A stretch of 64,000 nt of DNA from assembly GCF_011046245.1 (NCBI RefSeq), contig NZ_CP049244.1, positions 186,001 to 250,000 of the forward strand, written 5' to 3'. This document shows, piece after piece, positions 1-8,396 of this stretch. The DNA is from Allorhizobium pseudoryzae (lineage in GTDB: Bacteria > Pseudomonadota > Alphaproteobacteria > Rhizobiales > Rhizobiaceae). The translations under genes were made by a program, and so were the position numbers. Position 1 is the stretch's first letter; each line of letters begins with the position of its first letter. Under the pieces are notes generated by a model, which was not told the origin of the DNA, made no database searches, and saw only the letters and a list, made by a program, of their open reading frames with translations.

Positions 1-1
1 G

Positions 2-721
2 TCCTCCGACCGTCTGGTGGCCGACCATCCCGCGATTGCCGATCATCTGGCGACCCGACGTCCGAGAAAATCAACGGTCATGATCCCCTATGGCGGCGTT
101 CCCGTGCGCTCGGCGCCGACGGCACCCGTAGAGGCTCTCGGTCTTCAGCCCGACCAATATTTCATTTCGATTGCCCGCATCGAGCCGGACAACAGTATTC
201 TCACGCTGGTCAAAGCGTTCTCGCGCAAGAAGCGCAACGCCAGGCTCGTGGTTCTCGGGACCTTCGTCGAGGGCAATGCCTACCATCAGGAAATTCTGCG
301 TTCGGCGGGCGATGAGGTCGTCTTTCCGGGCGCGATTTATGACGAGAAGGCTGTTCAGGCGCTTCGTTTCCATGCCCGCGCCTATGTGCATGGGCACACG
401 GTCGGCGGGACCAACCCATCGCTGGTGGAATCGCTTGCGGCGGGCAACAGCGTGATCGCCCACGACAACAAGTATAACCGCTGGACTGCTGGCGATGCCG
501 CCGTCTTCTTTACGGACGAGGCAAGTTGCGAGGCGGCCTATGAGCGACTGCTGCACGATGACGTCGTCGTTCGGCGTGGCCAGGCGGCCGCGCGCCGACG
601 AGCAGACGCTGAATTTACCTGGGACAAGGTGCTCTCGACATACGAGGAGGAACTGCTTGTTCTGGGCGGCTTCGACCGCAAGGCACCGAATGCTCCACCC
701 AAGGCTCTGGCGGGAGAATAA
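2..721 (+). CDS. glycosyltransferase family 1, C-terminal part (5' end outside window)
   Basis: The frame is already open at base 2, so the true start lies upstream; the GTG at 17 is probably internal. About 239 residues are visible. They match the C-terminal half of a GT-B retaining glycosyltransferase of the DUF1972/rhamnosyltransferase kind: a 'SIARIEPDN' nucleotide-sugar loop, then the GT1 acid signature 'GTNPSLVESLAAG', where the E contacts the donor diphosphate. It presumably adds a sugar to a lipid-linked exopolysaccharide repeat unit at the inner membrane. The next gene starts 3 bases after the stop, so the two are probably co-transcribed. Donor and acceptor sugars cannot be read from the sequence. 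Confidence 0.8.
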   Translation, partial: SSDRLVADHPAIADHLATRRPRKSTVMIPYGGVPVRSAPTAPVEALGLQPDQYFISIARIEPDNSILTLVKAFSRKKRNARLVVLGTFVEGNAYHQEILRSAGDEVVFPGAIYDEKAVQALRFHARAYVHGHTVGGTNPSLVESLAAGNSVIAHDNKYNRWTAGDAAVFFTDEASCEAAYERLLHDDVVVRRGQAAARRRADAEFTWDKVLSTYEEELLVLGGFDRKAPNAPPKALAGE

Positions 722-724
722 GGG

Positions 725-1966
725 ATGCGGCGGCGCGATCTGCTCCTCGGAACGTCCGCGACACTTGCGGTTGGCGCAGTACCACGCGTGACGCAGGCAC
801 AGCCGCTGTCCTGGCATATCCAGCGCGGCGTCAACCTGTGGCCATGGTTCTCGCTGACCCGCGAGTTTCCGGCGCCGCGGCGGGATTACGACTGGCCGCC
901 GTTCCAGACGCAAAGACCGGTCCCGACAAAGCAGGATCTCCAGAGGCTCAAGGCTGTCGGCTTCGATTTCGTTCGCCTTCCGATCGATCCCGGTCCTTTT
1001 GTGGCGTTTACCGGCGAGAGACGGAGGCAACTGATCGCTACCTTGAGTGCGGCCGTATCTGACATCCTCTCGGCGGGCCTCACGCTCGTCTTGAACGTGC
1101 AGACAAACGAAGCGACGCACTACTGGAATTCTCGCGTCCTGACCGCCAGCCGGTCCGCCGCCGAGTTTCCCGCCTATTTGAAACTGATCGGTGATGTCGC
1201 AGAAATGCTTGCCGCATTTCCATCGGACCGGGTAGCGCTTGAGCCCGTCAATGAACCGCCACAGGCCTGTGGCGCGCCGGAATGGGTGGCGGTTCAGCGG
1301 GCTCTCCTGACGACGGCGCGGACACGCGCGCCAAACCTGACGCTGGTCGCGACCGGCAGTTGCGGCAGCATGGTGTCCGGTTTGACGGCGCTCGATCCAC
1401 GCCCGTTCGAAGTGCTGGCTCCGATCATCTACACCTTCCATTTCTACGAACCCTACCTGTTTTCTCATCAGGGGGCGCCGTGGATGGGCGAGCCGGTTTA
1501 CCGCGCCCTGAACGACGTGCCCTGGCCGGGCGATGCCGGTTCGCTGGAGAAGACGCTGGCGGCCGTCCGCAAACGGATGCGCTCCGATGACCGCCCGCAG
1601 GACATCAAGGCCGCCGCCTATGCCGAAACGGAAAAAGTGCTGAAGGTCTATTTCGATGCGGCGCCTGCCCGTCCCTTCGTCGATTCCTACCTGCAGCAGG
1701 TCGCGGACTGGGGCAGCCATTACGGCATTGCCCCTTCCCGCATCCTGATGGGCGAGTTCGGAGCCCTCCGCAGCGATCATCGTTACGTGGCTTCCGGCGC
1801 AAGAGATCGTGCGCGATACATTGAGGATGTGCGCAAAAGTGCCGAATCCTTCGGTTTCCCCTGGGCCTTCTGGAACCTGTTCGACGGCATGGGCATCGTG
1901 ACAGATGATGTCAGCCGTCGTTTCGATACGCCGATCCTGCAGGCCTTGGGGGTTCAAGCCCCCTGA
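725..1966 (+). CDS. secreted glycoside hydrolase family 5 (cellulase-like)
   Basis: 413 residues. The N-terminus has a twin-arginine-like export signal ('MRRRDLLLG', hydrophobic stretch, probable cleavage after 'VTQA' near residue 25). The mature part is a GH5 (beta/alpha)8 barrel: the acid/base sits in 'VNEP' (E177) and the nucleophile in 'LMGEFGA' (E344). It is expected to cleave beta-linked glucan in the periplasm or outside the cell. It directly follows a glycosyltransferase and faces polysaccharide polymerase and chain-length genes. It therefore more likely trims or releases the cell's own exopolysaccharide than digests plant cellulose, which is inference. Its stop is 3 bases from the stop of the convergent gene at 1970. 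Confidence 0.82.
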   Translation: MRRRDLLLGTSATLAVGAVPRVTQAQPLSWHIQRGVNLWPWFSLTREFPAPRRDYDWPPFQTQRPVPTKQDLQRLKAVGFDFVRLPIDPGPFVAFTGERRRQLIATLSAAVSDILSAGLTLVLNVQTNEATHYWNSRVLTASRSAAEFPAYLKLIGDVAEMLAAFPSDRVALEPVNEPPQACGAPEWVAVQRALLTTARTRAPNLTLVATGSCGSMVSGLTALDPRPFEVLAPIIYTFHFYEPYLFSHQGAPWMGEPVYRALNDVPWPGDAGSLEKTLAAVRKRMRSDDRPQDIKAAAYAETEKVLKVYFDAAPARPFVDSYLQQVADWGSHYGIAPSRILMGEFGALRSDHRYVASGARDRARYIEDVRKSAESFGFPWAFWNLFDGMGIVTDDVSRRFDTPILQALGVQAP

Positions 1967-1969
1967 TGC

Positions 1970-3259
1970 TCACCGCCGCCGGAGGGTCGCGGGATGATAG
2001 AAGCACAGGATCATCACGCAGAACTTGGTCATCATCGTCGTTTTGGACGCAATGCTCTCCGCCGTGTTGATCAGGAGGATCCAGACGATCATGGGAAGCC
2101 AGACGCCGACAATCGACACCTTGGCCACTTCGTGCATGAAGAGCCCAAAGCCGACGGCCAAGAGCAGGGTCACGAACGCCCCCTGGTAGAGCGTCATGCG
2201 GACGATCGGGTTTTCGATCCCCCATTCAAGACCATAGATGCGCCGCCAGCTGTCCAGCACCTCAAGGTCCGGGCCGATGATGATCTGGCTCAGCGAAAAA
2301 TGATCGAAGAGCTCGAACATCACGATGCGCGCATTGGCACTCCCACCATCCGACACGAAGCGGCTCGCCATCGCGTCGAAGAACCCCTGTGAAATCAAGA
2401 TCGCCAACGCTACGGGTGCGAGACCCGCAAAAAGAATTGCGATCGCTGCAGCCAGCAGGCTCACCTTGCCCCGGCGGAGATAGAGAAAGGTCGTGCGCAC
2501 GCCGTAGATGCCGCCTAAGAGCAGCGTCAGCACAAAGGCCGTCCGGCCACCGAAGGCGACGAGGGCAGCCAGTTGCAGCCCCAACATGGCTATGCGACGG
2601 GCTTGCGGCAGATCCTTCGCGCCGCTCATCAATGACAGGACATAGGTTGAGGTGACGGCGGCGTTGATCAGCGGGTGCCCCTGAAATGCCGAGGGCCGGA
2701 GGTCCGTTTCGAACGCCTGACCGTCGAAACGGAAGGGAAACAGAAGGTTCTTGGTGGCAAACTCGTAGAGGCACAGCAGCGCGTTGGCGGCCATGATCAC
2801 ATGCATCAGCACGCGCAGACGCGCCATCAGCCGTTCATCGGCGTCCGACAGGATCAGTACCAGACAGCAGCAGCCGACATAGGTATCGATCAGACCCGCC
2901 ATGTTCGGGCGCCCGCGCAGGACGACGGAGAGAAACACCAGGACCGTGATTGCGAGCAATAGCATGGTCGCCGGACGCTGCGCGTTCAGGTGGGCGAGAT
3001 AACTCAAGGGATTGCCGGTTGCGACGCACCGCCAGCCAAACACCAGCAGGGTCAGATAGGTCGCCGGATGGATTTTGGTGACGGAACTGCCCGACAATCC
3101 ATCGTAATTGTATCCCAGCACCCACAGGATGCCGCCGGACAGCAGAAACAGTGCCAGGAAGATCAGGACGACACCGAAGCGGCTGAGGCCATCCAGGCTG
3201 AAACGTCCGGCGCGTTCGCGATAAGAGAATGCCGACGAGGAGGAGACGCTGACGGCCAT
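1970..3259 (-). CDS. VpsF-like polysaccharide polymerase/ligase membrane protein
   Basis: 429 residues from the ATG at 3259; the frame is open further upstream but would run deep into the preceding gene. The protein is almost entirely hydrophobic, with roughly ten membrane spans and a larger soluble loop in the second half (around 'DLEVLDSWRRIYGLEWG'). This is the layout of O-antigen polymerase/ligase-type proteins, and it most resembles VpsF-family polysaccharide proteins. The likely role is polymerising lipid-linked repeat units in the periplasmic leaflet. It starts 8 bases after the stop of the Wzz-like gene upstream, so the two form an operon. Family membership rests on topology and context; no catalytic motif is diagnostic. 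Confidence 0.6.
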   Translation of the reverse strand: MAVSVSSSSAFSYRERAGRFSLDGLSRFGVVLIFLALFLLSGGILWVLGYNYDGLSGSSVTKIHPATYLTLLVFGWRCVATGNPLSYLAHLNAQRPATMLLLAITVLVFLSVVLRGRPNMAGLIDTYVGCCCLVLILSDADERLMARLRVLMHVIMAANALLCLYEFATKNLLFPFRFDGQAFETDLRPSAFQGHPLINAAVTSTYVLSLMSGAKDLPQARRIAMLGLQLAALVAFGGRTAFVLTLLLGGIYGVRTTFLYLRRGKVSLLAAAIAILFAGLAPVALAILISQGFFDAMASRFVSDGGSANARIVMFELFDHFSLSQIIIGPDLEVLDSWRRIYGLEWGIENPIVRMTLYQGAFVTLLLAVGFGLFMHEVAKVSIVGVWLPMIVWILLINTAESIASKTTMMTKFCVMILCFYHPATLRRR

Positions 3260-3267
3260 GGTGGAAT

Positions 3268-5406
3268 TCAGTTCCTCATGGATCGGTCGACCAGAAGCAC
3301 GCCGGAAAGCCTCTGGCCCATGAGTTCCGCCGCCTGCCGAACGTCTGCAACATCCCTGAGCGATGTCTGGTTCTTTTCGGCGACCAGGATGACGTGATCG
3401 ACGGATGCCACAAGCGGCGCCGTGCGCAGGTTCTCCGACAGGATGCCGCCATCGATGATGATGAGATCGAACATCCGGTGCGCCTGGGCGAGCATGGCCA
3501 CCGCGTGTTCGCGACCCTGCGCCTCGCGCAGCACTTTCCGGCTTCGGCCACGCCGCATGTAGGCGATGTTCTGGCCGAACTGGAAATGCATGGCATCGGT
3601 GAAGGAGCATTCGCCGGCAAGTACATCGAGCAGGCCGCGGTCGCTCGATGCTTTCTGATCCATGTTCGCGTCGATGACCAGCACACGTTCGCCACGACCC
3701 GTTGCATGGACGCTGAGAAGGCTGACGATGCGCAGCCGCTCGCTCGTATCCCGCTCACAGGAGGTGATGATCAGGCTGGCAGTGGAATTCTTGCCGACGG
3801 ATGAATGGTCGTTTTCCAGGATGCGGCGGAGCGCCAGGCCGATGGCGCCATCCAGGCGCGGGCTGATCAGGGGCTCGCCCTCGTCCTCCTCGGATGCCGA
3901 AGCAGGGCGGCGAAATGGGAAACGACCAAGCCAGCTGTGGCTGCGTCTTTCCCCGGGGATGATGCCGACCACGGGTGCCTTCAGGACCGATTGGGCCTGT
4001 GACGGGGAAAGGAGTGTCGGGGCCAGCAGTTCCGCGATCAGCGCCAGGCCTGCTCCGAGACCAAGCCCTCCGAACACGGCGCCGGCGAGGAGCAACGGCA
4101 CGGGAGGCCAGCTCTTCTTCTGCGGCGGCAGGGCTTCGGTAATGATGCGCGCATTGGCATTGTTGATCGTCACCTGCTCGCGGGTTTCCTGCGCACGGGT
4201 CAGGAAGGCCTCGTAGACGGTGCGGACCGAATCGAGATCACGTTGCAGTTCGCTGAGACGGACGGAGGCCTGCGATTTCGAGTTCAACTCGCCCTCGAGC
4301 CCCGCCACCTTCGTTGCCAGCGCCTGTTCGTTGGCGAACGCGCGCTGGTATTCGGTATTGACCGAGGCGGCAATGCGGTCGAGTTCGCGGGTGATCAGTT
4401 GCTGGATATTGGCAAGCTGCGACTGGATCGTGATCATCTGGGGATGCGAGGGACCAAGCTGCGCACGAAGGCTTGTGGCGCGTTCCTCGAGAACGGCCTC
4501 CTGATTGCGCAACTGCGTGATGACGGCCGACTGGATCGCTTCAGAGGTCGCACCGCTCTGCAGGCCAGTCTGCCGCTGCGCACGGATCTGATCCACCTGG
4601 GATTTCAGCGCTGCCGTGCGTCCGCGAGCGGTCGTCAGCTGATTGTTGAGATCCGTCATCTCCTGTTCGCTGACAAGGCGCCCCGACGCCATCGTCAGAT
4701 TGTTCTGGCGCCTGTATTCCTCGACGGCGTTCGCCGCGGACTGAACCTGGCCGCGCAGTTCTTCCAACCGCGCGGTCAGTGCACCGGATGTATTCTCCGC
4801 CGTCTGGGAACGCGCCATGGCCTGATCGTCGAGGTAGGCCTGGGCGACGGCATTCGCGAGACGCGCCGATTTCGTTGCGCTCGTCGAAGTCATCGTCACG
4901 CTGATGACCAGAACCTTGTCGGCCCGCTTGACGGACAGACGCTTGCGCAGCGCGTCGATGGTGCGGACGAGCGCGGTCTCCTCGCTATTGGCTGAATCGC
5001 CACCCAAAAGACGGGTGAGAAGCCCCTGGCGGTTGAATTCCGGGTCCTTCGTCAGTTCGGTCGCCTGGACAGCGCGGGTGAGGACCCCTGTCGACTGGAC
5101 GACGCTGACCTGGCTTTCCACCTGGGTAATGCCGCCATCGGCCGCGACCGAGTTGGGATAAAGATCGTTGGTCACCACCTGCAGATCACGTGGATCGATC
5201 AGGATTTCTGCGGTTGCGGAATAGAGCGGCGAAGTGAGCAGGCTGTAGATCAGGGCCAAAAGCGTGAGAACGGCGGCGGTTCCCACAACCAGTCGGCGCC
5301 GATGGAGCAGGATCTCCTTCAGGTCGCTCAGTTCCACGAGGCCGTTGCCATCGCGGTTTTCCTGCGCCTGGGGAGTGCCCGGTGCGATCTGGAATGTGTT
5401 TGCCAT
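3268..5406 (-). CDS. Wzz/ExoP-type polysaccharide co-polymerase with degenerate BY-kinase domain
   Basis: 712 residues. A first membrane span lies at about 37-57, then a Wzz periplasmic domain, a long coiled-coil region (about 190-400, Q/A/E rich), a proline-containing second span at about 430-455, and a cytoplasmic P-loop-like domain (about 535-710). This is the architecture of ExoP/GumC/Wzc-type regulators of exopolysaccharide chain length and export. In the kinase region the Walker A' ('VLVIDANMD') and Walker B ('DLIIIDG') strands remain. The expected P-loop 'GEGKST' is replaced by 'CERDTSERL', and there is no C-terminal tyrosine cluster. It is probably a non-catalytic pseudokinase. First gene of a two-gene operon with the polymerase-like gene. 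Confidence 0.8.
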   Translation of the reverse strand: MANTFQIAPGTPQAQENRDGNGLVELSDLKEILLHRRRLVVGTAAVLTLLALIYSLLTSPLYSATAEILIDPRDLQVVTNDLYPNSVAADGGITQVESQVSVVQSTGVLTRAVQATELTKDPEFNRQGLLTRLLGGDSANSEETALVRTIDALRKRLSVKRADKVLVISVTMTSTSATKSARLANAVAQAYLDDQAMARSQTAENTSGALTARLEELRGQVQSAANAVEEYRRQNNLTMASGRLVSEQEMTDLNNQLTTARGRTAALKSQVDQIRAQRQTGLQSGATSEAIQSAVITQLRNQEAVLEERATSLRAQLGPSHPQMITIQSQLANIQQLITRELDRIAASVNTEYQRAFANEQALATKVAGLEGELNSKSQASVRLSELQRDLDSVRTVYEAFLTRAQETREQVTINNANARIITEALPPQKKSWPPVPLLLAGAVFGGLGLGAGLALIAELLAPTLLSPSQAQSVLKAPVVGIIPGERRSHSWLGRFPFRRPASASEEDEGEPLISPRLDGAIGLALRRILENDHSSVGKNSTASLIITSCERDTSERLRIVSLLSVHATGRGERVLVIDANMDQKASSDRGLLDVLAGECSFTDAMHFQFGQNIAYMRRGRSRKVLREAQGREHAVAMLAQAHRMFDLIIIDGGILSENLRTAPLVASVDHVILVAEKNQTSLRDVADVRQAAELMGQRLSGVLLVDRSMRN

Positions 5407-5644
5407 CTACCCATCTACCGTGCACATCGTCGGGTCGTTACCTACTTATCGATGAAATTTCTGAACAAATCATTGTCCTTGCATTGTTGATGTCCTGAAG
5501 CAGGACGGTATCGGCCACCAGGAGACCGCGGACGCAAGTCGACCCGTTGTGTTCTATTCCGGACGAGCGCTTGACATCGGCCGGCAACCAACCCCGTATC
5601 CATGGCTGCGCACATTGCGGCAGGACTGCATACGGGAGGAAAGC

Positions 5645-6400
5645 ATGGCATTCACTCATTTCAATCTGGCGGGACGCCGGGCACTGATCACGGGTTCGTC
5701 CCAGGGGATCGGCTTTTCGCTTGCCAAGGGACTGGCCGAGGCCGGGGCATCCGTCGTCCTCAACGGGCGTGACGCGGCGAAGCTGAAGGCAGCGGCCGAG
5801 GCCATCCCGGGCGCGGAGGTCCTCGCCTTCGACGCGACTGATCACGAGGCGGTGCGAACCGCGGTCGATGGTTTCGAAGCATCCGGCAAGGCGATCGACA
5901 TTCTCGTCAACAATGCCGGCATGCAGCATCGCGGACCGCTGGAGGACTTTCCGGCAGATGCTTTCGAACGCCTGCTGCAGACCAATGTCGCCAGCGTCTT
6001 CCACGTCGGCCAGGCGGTTGCCCGCCATATGATCGGCCGGGGCCGTGGCAAGATCATCAACATCGCCAGCGTCCAGACGGCGCTTGCCCGCCCCTCCATC
6101 GCACCCTACACGGCAACCAAGGGCGCCGTCGGCAATCTGACGAAGGGCATGGCGACGGACTGGGCGAAATACGGGCTAAACTGCAACGCCATTGCCCCCG
6201 GCTATTTCGAAACGCCACTGAATGCCGCCCTGATGGCGGATCCGGCGTTTAACGGATGGCTGGAAAAGCGCACGCCAGCGGGGCGCTGGGGCAAAGTGGA
6301 GGAGTTGCAGGGCGCCTGTATTTTTCTCGCCTCAGATGCCGCAAGCTTCGTCAACGGCCATATCCTGTACGTGGACGGCGGGATCACCGCATCGCTGTAA
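5645..6400 (+). CDS. SDR oxidoreductase, gluconate 5-dehydrogenase-like
   Basis: 251 residues from the ATG at 5645, preceded by a clear 'GGGAGGA' ribosome site. Classical SDR: cofactor loop 'TGSSQGIG' (16-23), 'NNAG' (89-92), catalytic S142, Y155 and K159 ('YTATK'). The sequence resembles gluconate 5-dehydrogenases (Ga5DH/IdnO), which interconvert gluconate and 5-ketogluconate with NADP(H). A gluconokinase lies 17 kb away in this window, but the two are not in one operon. SDR substrates are hard to predict, so the substrate is tentative while the fold and catalysis are sure. Confidence 0.8.
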   Translation: MAFTHFNLAGRRALITGSSQGIGFSLAKGLAEAGASVVLNGRDAAKLKAAAEAIPGAEVLAFDATDHEAVRTAVDGFEASGKAIDILVNNAGMQHRGPLEDFPADAFERLLQTNVASVFHVGQAVARHMIGRGRGKIINIASVQTALARPSIAPYTATKGAVGNLTKGMATDWAKYGLNCNAIAPGYFETPLNAALMADPAFNGWLEKRTPAGRWGKVEELQGACIFLASDAASFVNGHILYVDGGITASL

Positions 6401-6408
6401 CATGGCAT

Positions 6409-6439
6409 GCGCGCCCGGACGTTTTCTGTTCGGGCGCGC
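6409..6439. terminator. hairpin between convergent genes, probable bidirectional terminator
   Basis: A perfect 9-bp stem (GCGCGCCCG at 6409-6417 with CGGGCGCGC at 6431-6439) closes a 13-nt T-rich loop between the SDR stop (6400) and the convergent Na/Pi transporter stop (6447). No strong T-tract follows on either side. Confidence 0.5.
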
Positions 6440-6446
6440 TGATCCG

Positions 6447-8090
6447 TCACGCAGAGGAGCGAAGCCTGCTTTCCACCAGAAGGCCGCTTTCGTCCAGGAT
6501 GGGATGGGCAACGGAGATGACGTGGGCGTTGATGCGCTTCAGGTCGCGCAGCAGATCGAGATGCAGCGAACTGGTCTGCAGGCTCTCCAGCAAACCCTCC
6601 TGGAGACGTCTCAGATGCCGTTCGGAGGATTCCTTTTCCATCCGCCGCACCTCCACCTTCACCTCCATCATCTGACGGGCCAGGCCCTGATCACGCGTGA
6701 CGAAGATCGTCTGGGCAACCCTTAGATTGTCGACCGTCAGGTCCATCAACCGCGTCAGTTCCGCATAGCCTTCCTCCGAAAAGGTCAGGCCGAGCGAGAT
6801 CTTCTTGGTCAGTTGCGGCACGAGCCCCTTTTCGATGATGTCGCCGATATGTTCGAGGTTGATCGCGTAGTCGATGATGTGGATCGAGCGCCGGCTCTCG
6901 TCTTCGCCCAGGCCAATGCGGGCAAGCCGCGAGAGATAGACCTTCACCTCCTGCTGCAACATATCGACCCGCCGTTCCAGCTGGGCGATTTCGGCCAGCG
7001 GTGTCAACTCGTTGGTGCGGAAGGCTTCCGATGTTCGGGCAAGCATCCGTTCGATCAGGTCGCCAACGCCCAAAACCTCACGCGTGGCATTGGTCAGCGC
7101 CATCAGCGGTGACGACAGTTCGTCACGATCGAGATATTTCGGGGCGAATTCGGCCTTCGTCGCCGTCGGGATGAGGCGCGCCATGGAGGTGGAGAGGAGC
7201 GATGACAGCGGCCAGGCGACGACGGAAAGGCCGATGTTGAACGCGAGATGCACATCGACAGGCAGCATGTGGCCAGGCGTCGGGATCATCGCCAGATATT
7301 CACCGAGATAGGCGGCGAAGGGAAGCACCAGCAGGCAGCCAGCGCCACGGACAATCAGGTTGCCCAGTGTCACGCGCCGCGCGGAGGCATCCGCTCCCAG
7401 CGAGGCGATGAACGGCGGGATCGCGCCGCCCAGGTTTGCTCCCAGCACCAGAACCACGGTCAGGTCATTCGGTATGGCACCGCTTGCCGCAATCGACAGG
7501 ATGAGGATAACGGCCGCAAGGCTGGAGGACGACAGAAACGCGATGGCGGCCGTGAGAGCGAAGGCGACAGGCCAGGCATTCTGCAGCAGACCGATGAAAG
7601 CCAGTAGTGCGCTCGACTGGCGCAGCGGTTCGGTGGCCGCCGTCATCAGATGCAGGGAGAGGAGCATGATGCCGATGCCGAGCAATGCCAGGCCCAGCCC
7701 CTGCCGGTTCGAGGACTTGCTGCGGTGAAACAGGATGCCGATCAGGATAAGGACCGGGGAAAGCCAGCTGATGCCGGAGCCGACGATCCAAGCGGTGACA
7801 GCTGTTCCGACATTGGCGCCCAGAAGCACGATCTGCGCCATGCGCGGCTTAATGAAATCCCGCTCGACAAAGGATGCCGTCATCAAGGCGGTCGCCGTGG
7901 AACTCTGCAGCGCGATGGTGGCAAGGAAGCCGGATACGAAGGAACGAGGCCCTGACCGTGTCCCGGTGGAGAGGCCGGTTCTCAACCGGGCGCCGAACGC
8001 GCGCGACACACCGTCCTTGACCTGCGCCAGGCCGAACAGCAGCAAGGCCACAGCGCCAAAGAGATTGATCATCACGGCAGTCGAATTCAT
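6447..8090 (-). CDS. Na+/phosphate cotransporter family protein with PhoU-like domain
   Basis: 547 residues from the ATG at 8090, which has 'GGGAGA' about 10 bases upstream; a TTG at 8108 is less likely. The N-terminal ~310 residues hold two repeats of hydrophobic helices with the serine-rich family signatures 'ALQSSTATALM' and 'FLSSSSLAAVI', typical of NptA/PF02690. The C-terminal ~200 residues are helical and charged and look like a PhoU domain. The family imports inorganic phosphate with sodium or acts as a phosphate valve, in the inner membrane. It is a single-gene unit, convergent with the SDR upstream. Confidence 0.85.
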   Translation of the reverse strand: MNSTAVMINLFGAVALLLFGLAQVKDGVSRAFGARLRTGLSTGTRSGPRSFVSGFLATIALQSSTATALMTASFVERDFIKPRMAQIVLLGANVGTAVTAWIVGSGISWLSPVLILIGILFHRSKSSNRQGLGLALLGIGIMLLSLHLMTAATEPLRQSSALLAFIGLLQNAWPVAFALTAAIAFLSSSSLAAVILILSIAASGAIPNDLTVVLVLGANLGGAIPPFIASLGADASARRVTLGNLIVRGAGCLLVLPFAAYLGEYLAMIPTPGHMLPVDVHLAFNIGLSVVAWPLSSLLSTSMARLIPTATKAEFAPKYLDRDELSSPLMALTNATREVLGVGDLIERMLARTSEAFRTNELTPLAEIAQLERRVDMLQQEVKVYLSRLARIGLGEDESRRSIHIIDYAINLEHIGDIIEKGLVPQLTKKISLGLTFSEEGYAELTRLMDLTVDNLRVAQTIFVTRDQGLARQMMEVKVEVRRMEKESSERHLRRLQEGLLESLQTSSLHLDLLRDLKRINAHVISVAHPILDESGLLVESRLRSSA

Positions 8091-8396
8091 AAAGCAGGGA
8101 TCTCCCAAGGGTTCGTGACGCGGTCAAGGGAGCAGCGCCATTGCTCGACTTCATCCGCCGGTCAGGAGTGGTCGTGGCGCCGCAACCGGCGTCCGTCGTC
8201 CCCAAAACACCGGGCTTAGCCACAGAGTTGCACATCGACCGGAAGGAACGGGATCCTCAAGCTCGGAAAACGGCGCATCATGCCTGGAGATTACACCACG
8301 AAGACCGGCTTGCACAGCTGTTCAAAAGCGACACGCGCTGATCTCGACGGGATGCAACATCGGTGGTCAAGGGCTGCGCGTCCCTCGGAGCAAATC
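8091..8396. other. intergenic, no gene seen
   Basis: These 306 bases separate the start of the Na/Pi transporter from the stop of recQ, both on the minus strand. They should contain the transporter promoter. The small open frames here lack ribosome sites and recognisable products, and I see no clear hairpin or repeat. Confidence 0.5.

Noticed and set aside
71..1957. Long antisense open frame (minus strand) over the glycosyltransferase and GH5 genes
   Set aside because: Its translation is arginine-rich without any recognisable domain, while the plus strand encodes two clear proteins; it is a GC-driven shadow.
8141..8341. 66-residue open frame between the Na/Pi transporter and recQ
   Set aside because: No ribosome site and no recognisable product; most likely part of a promoter region.
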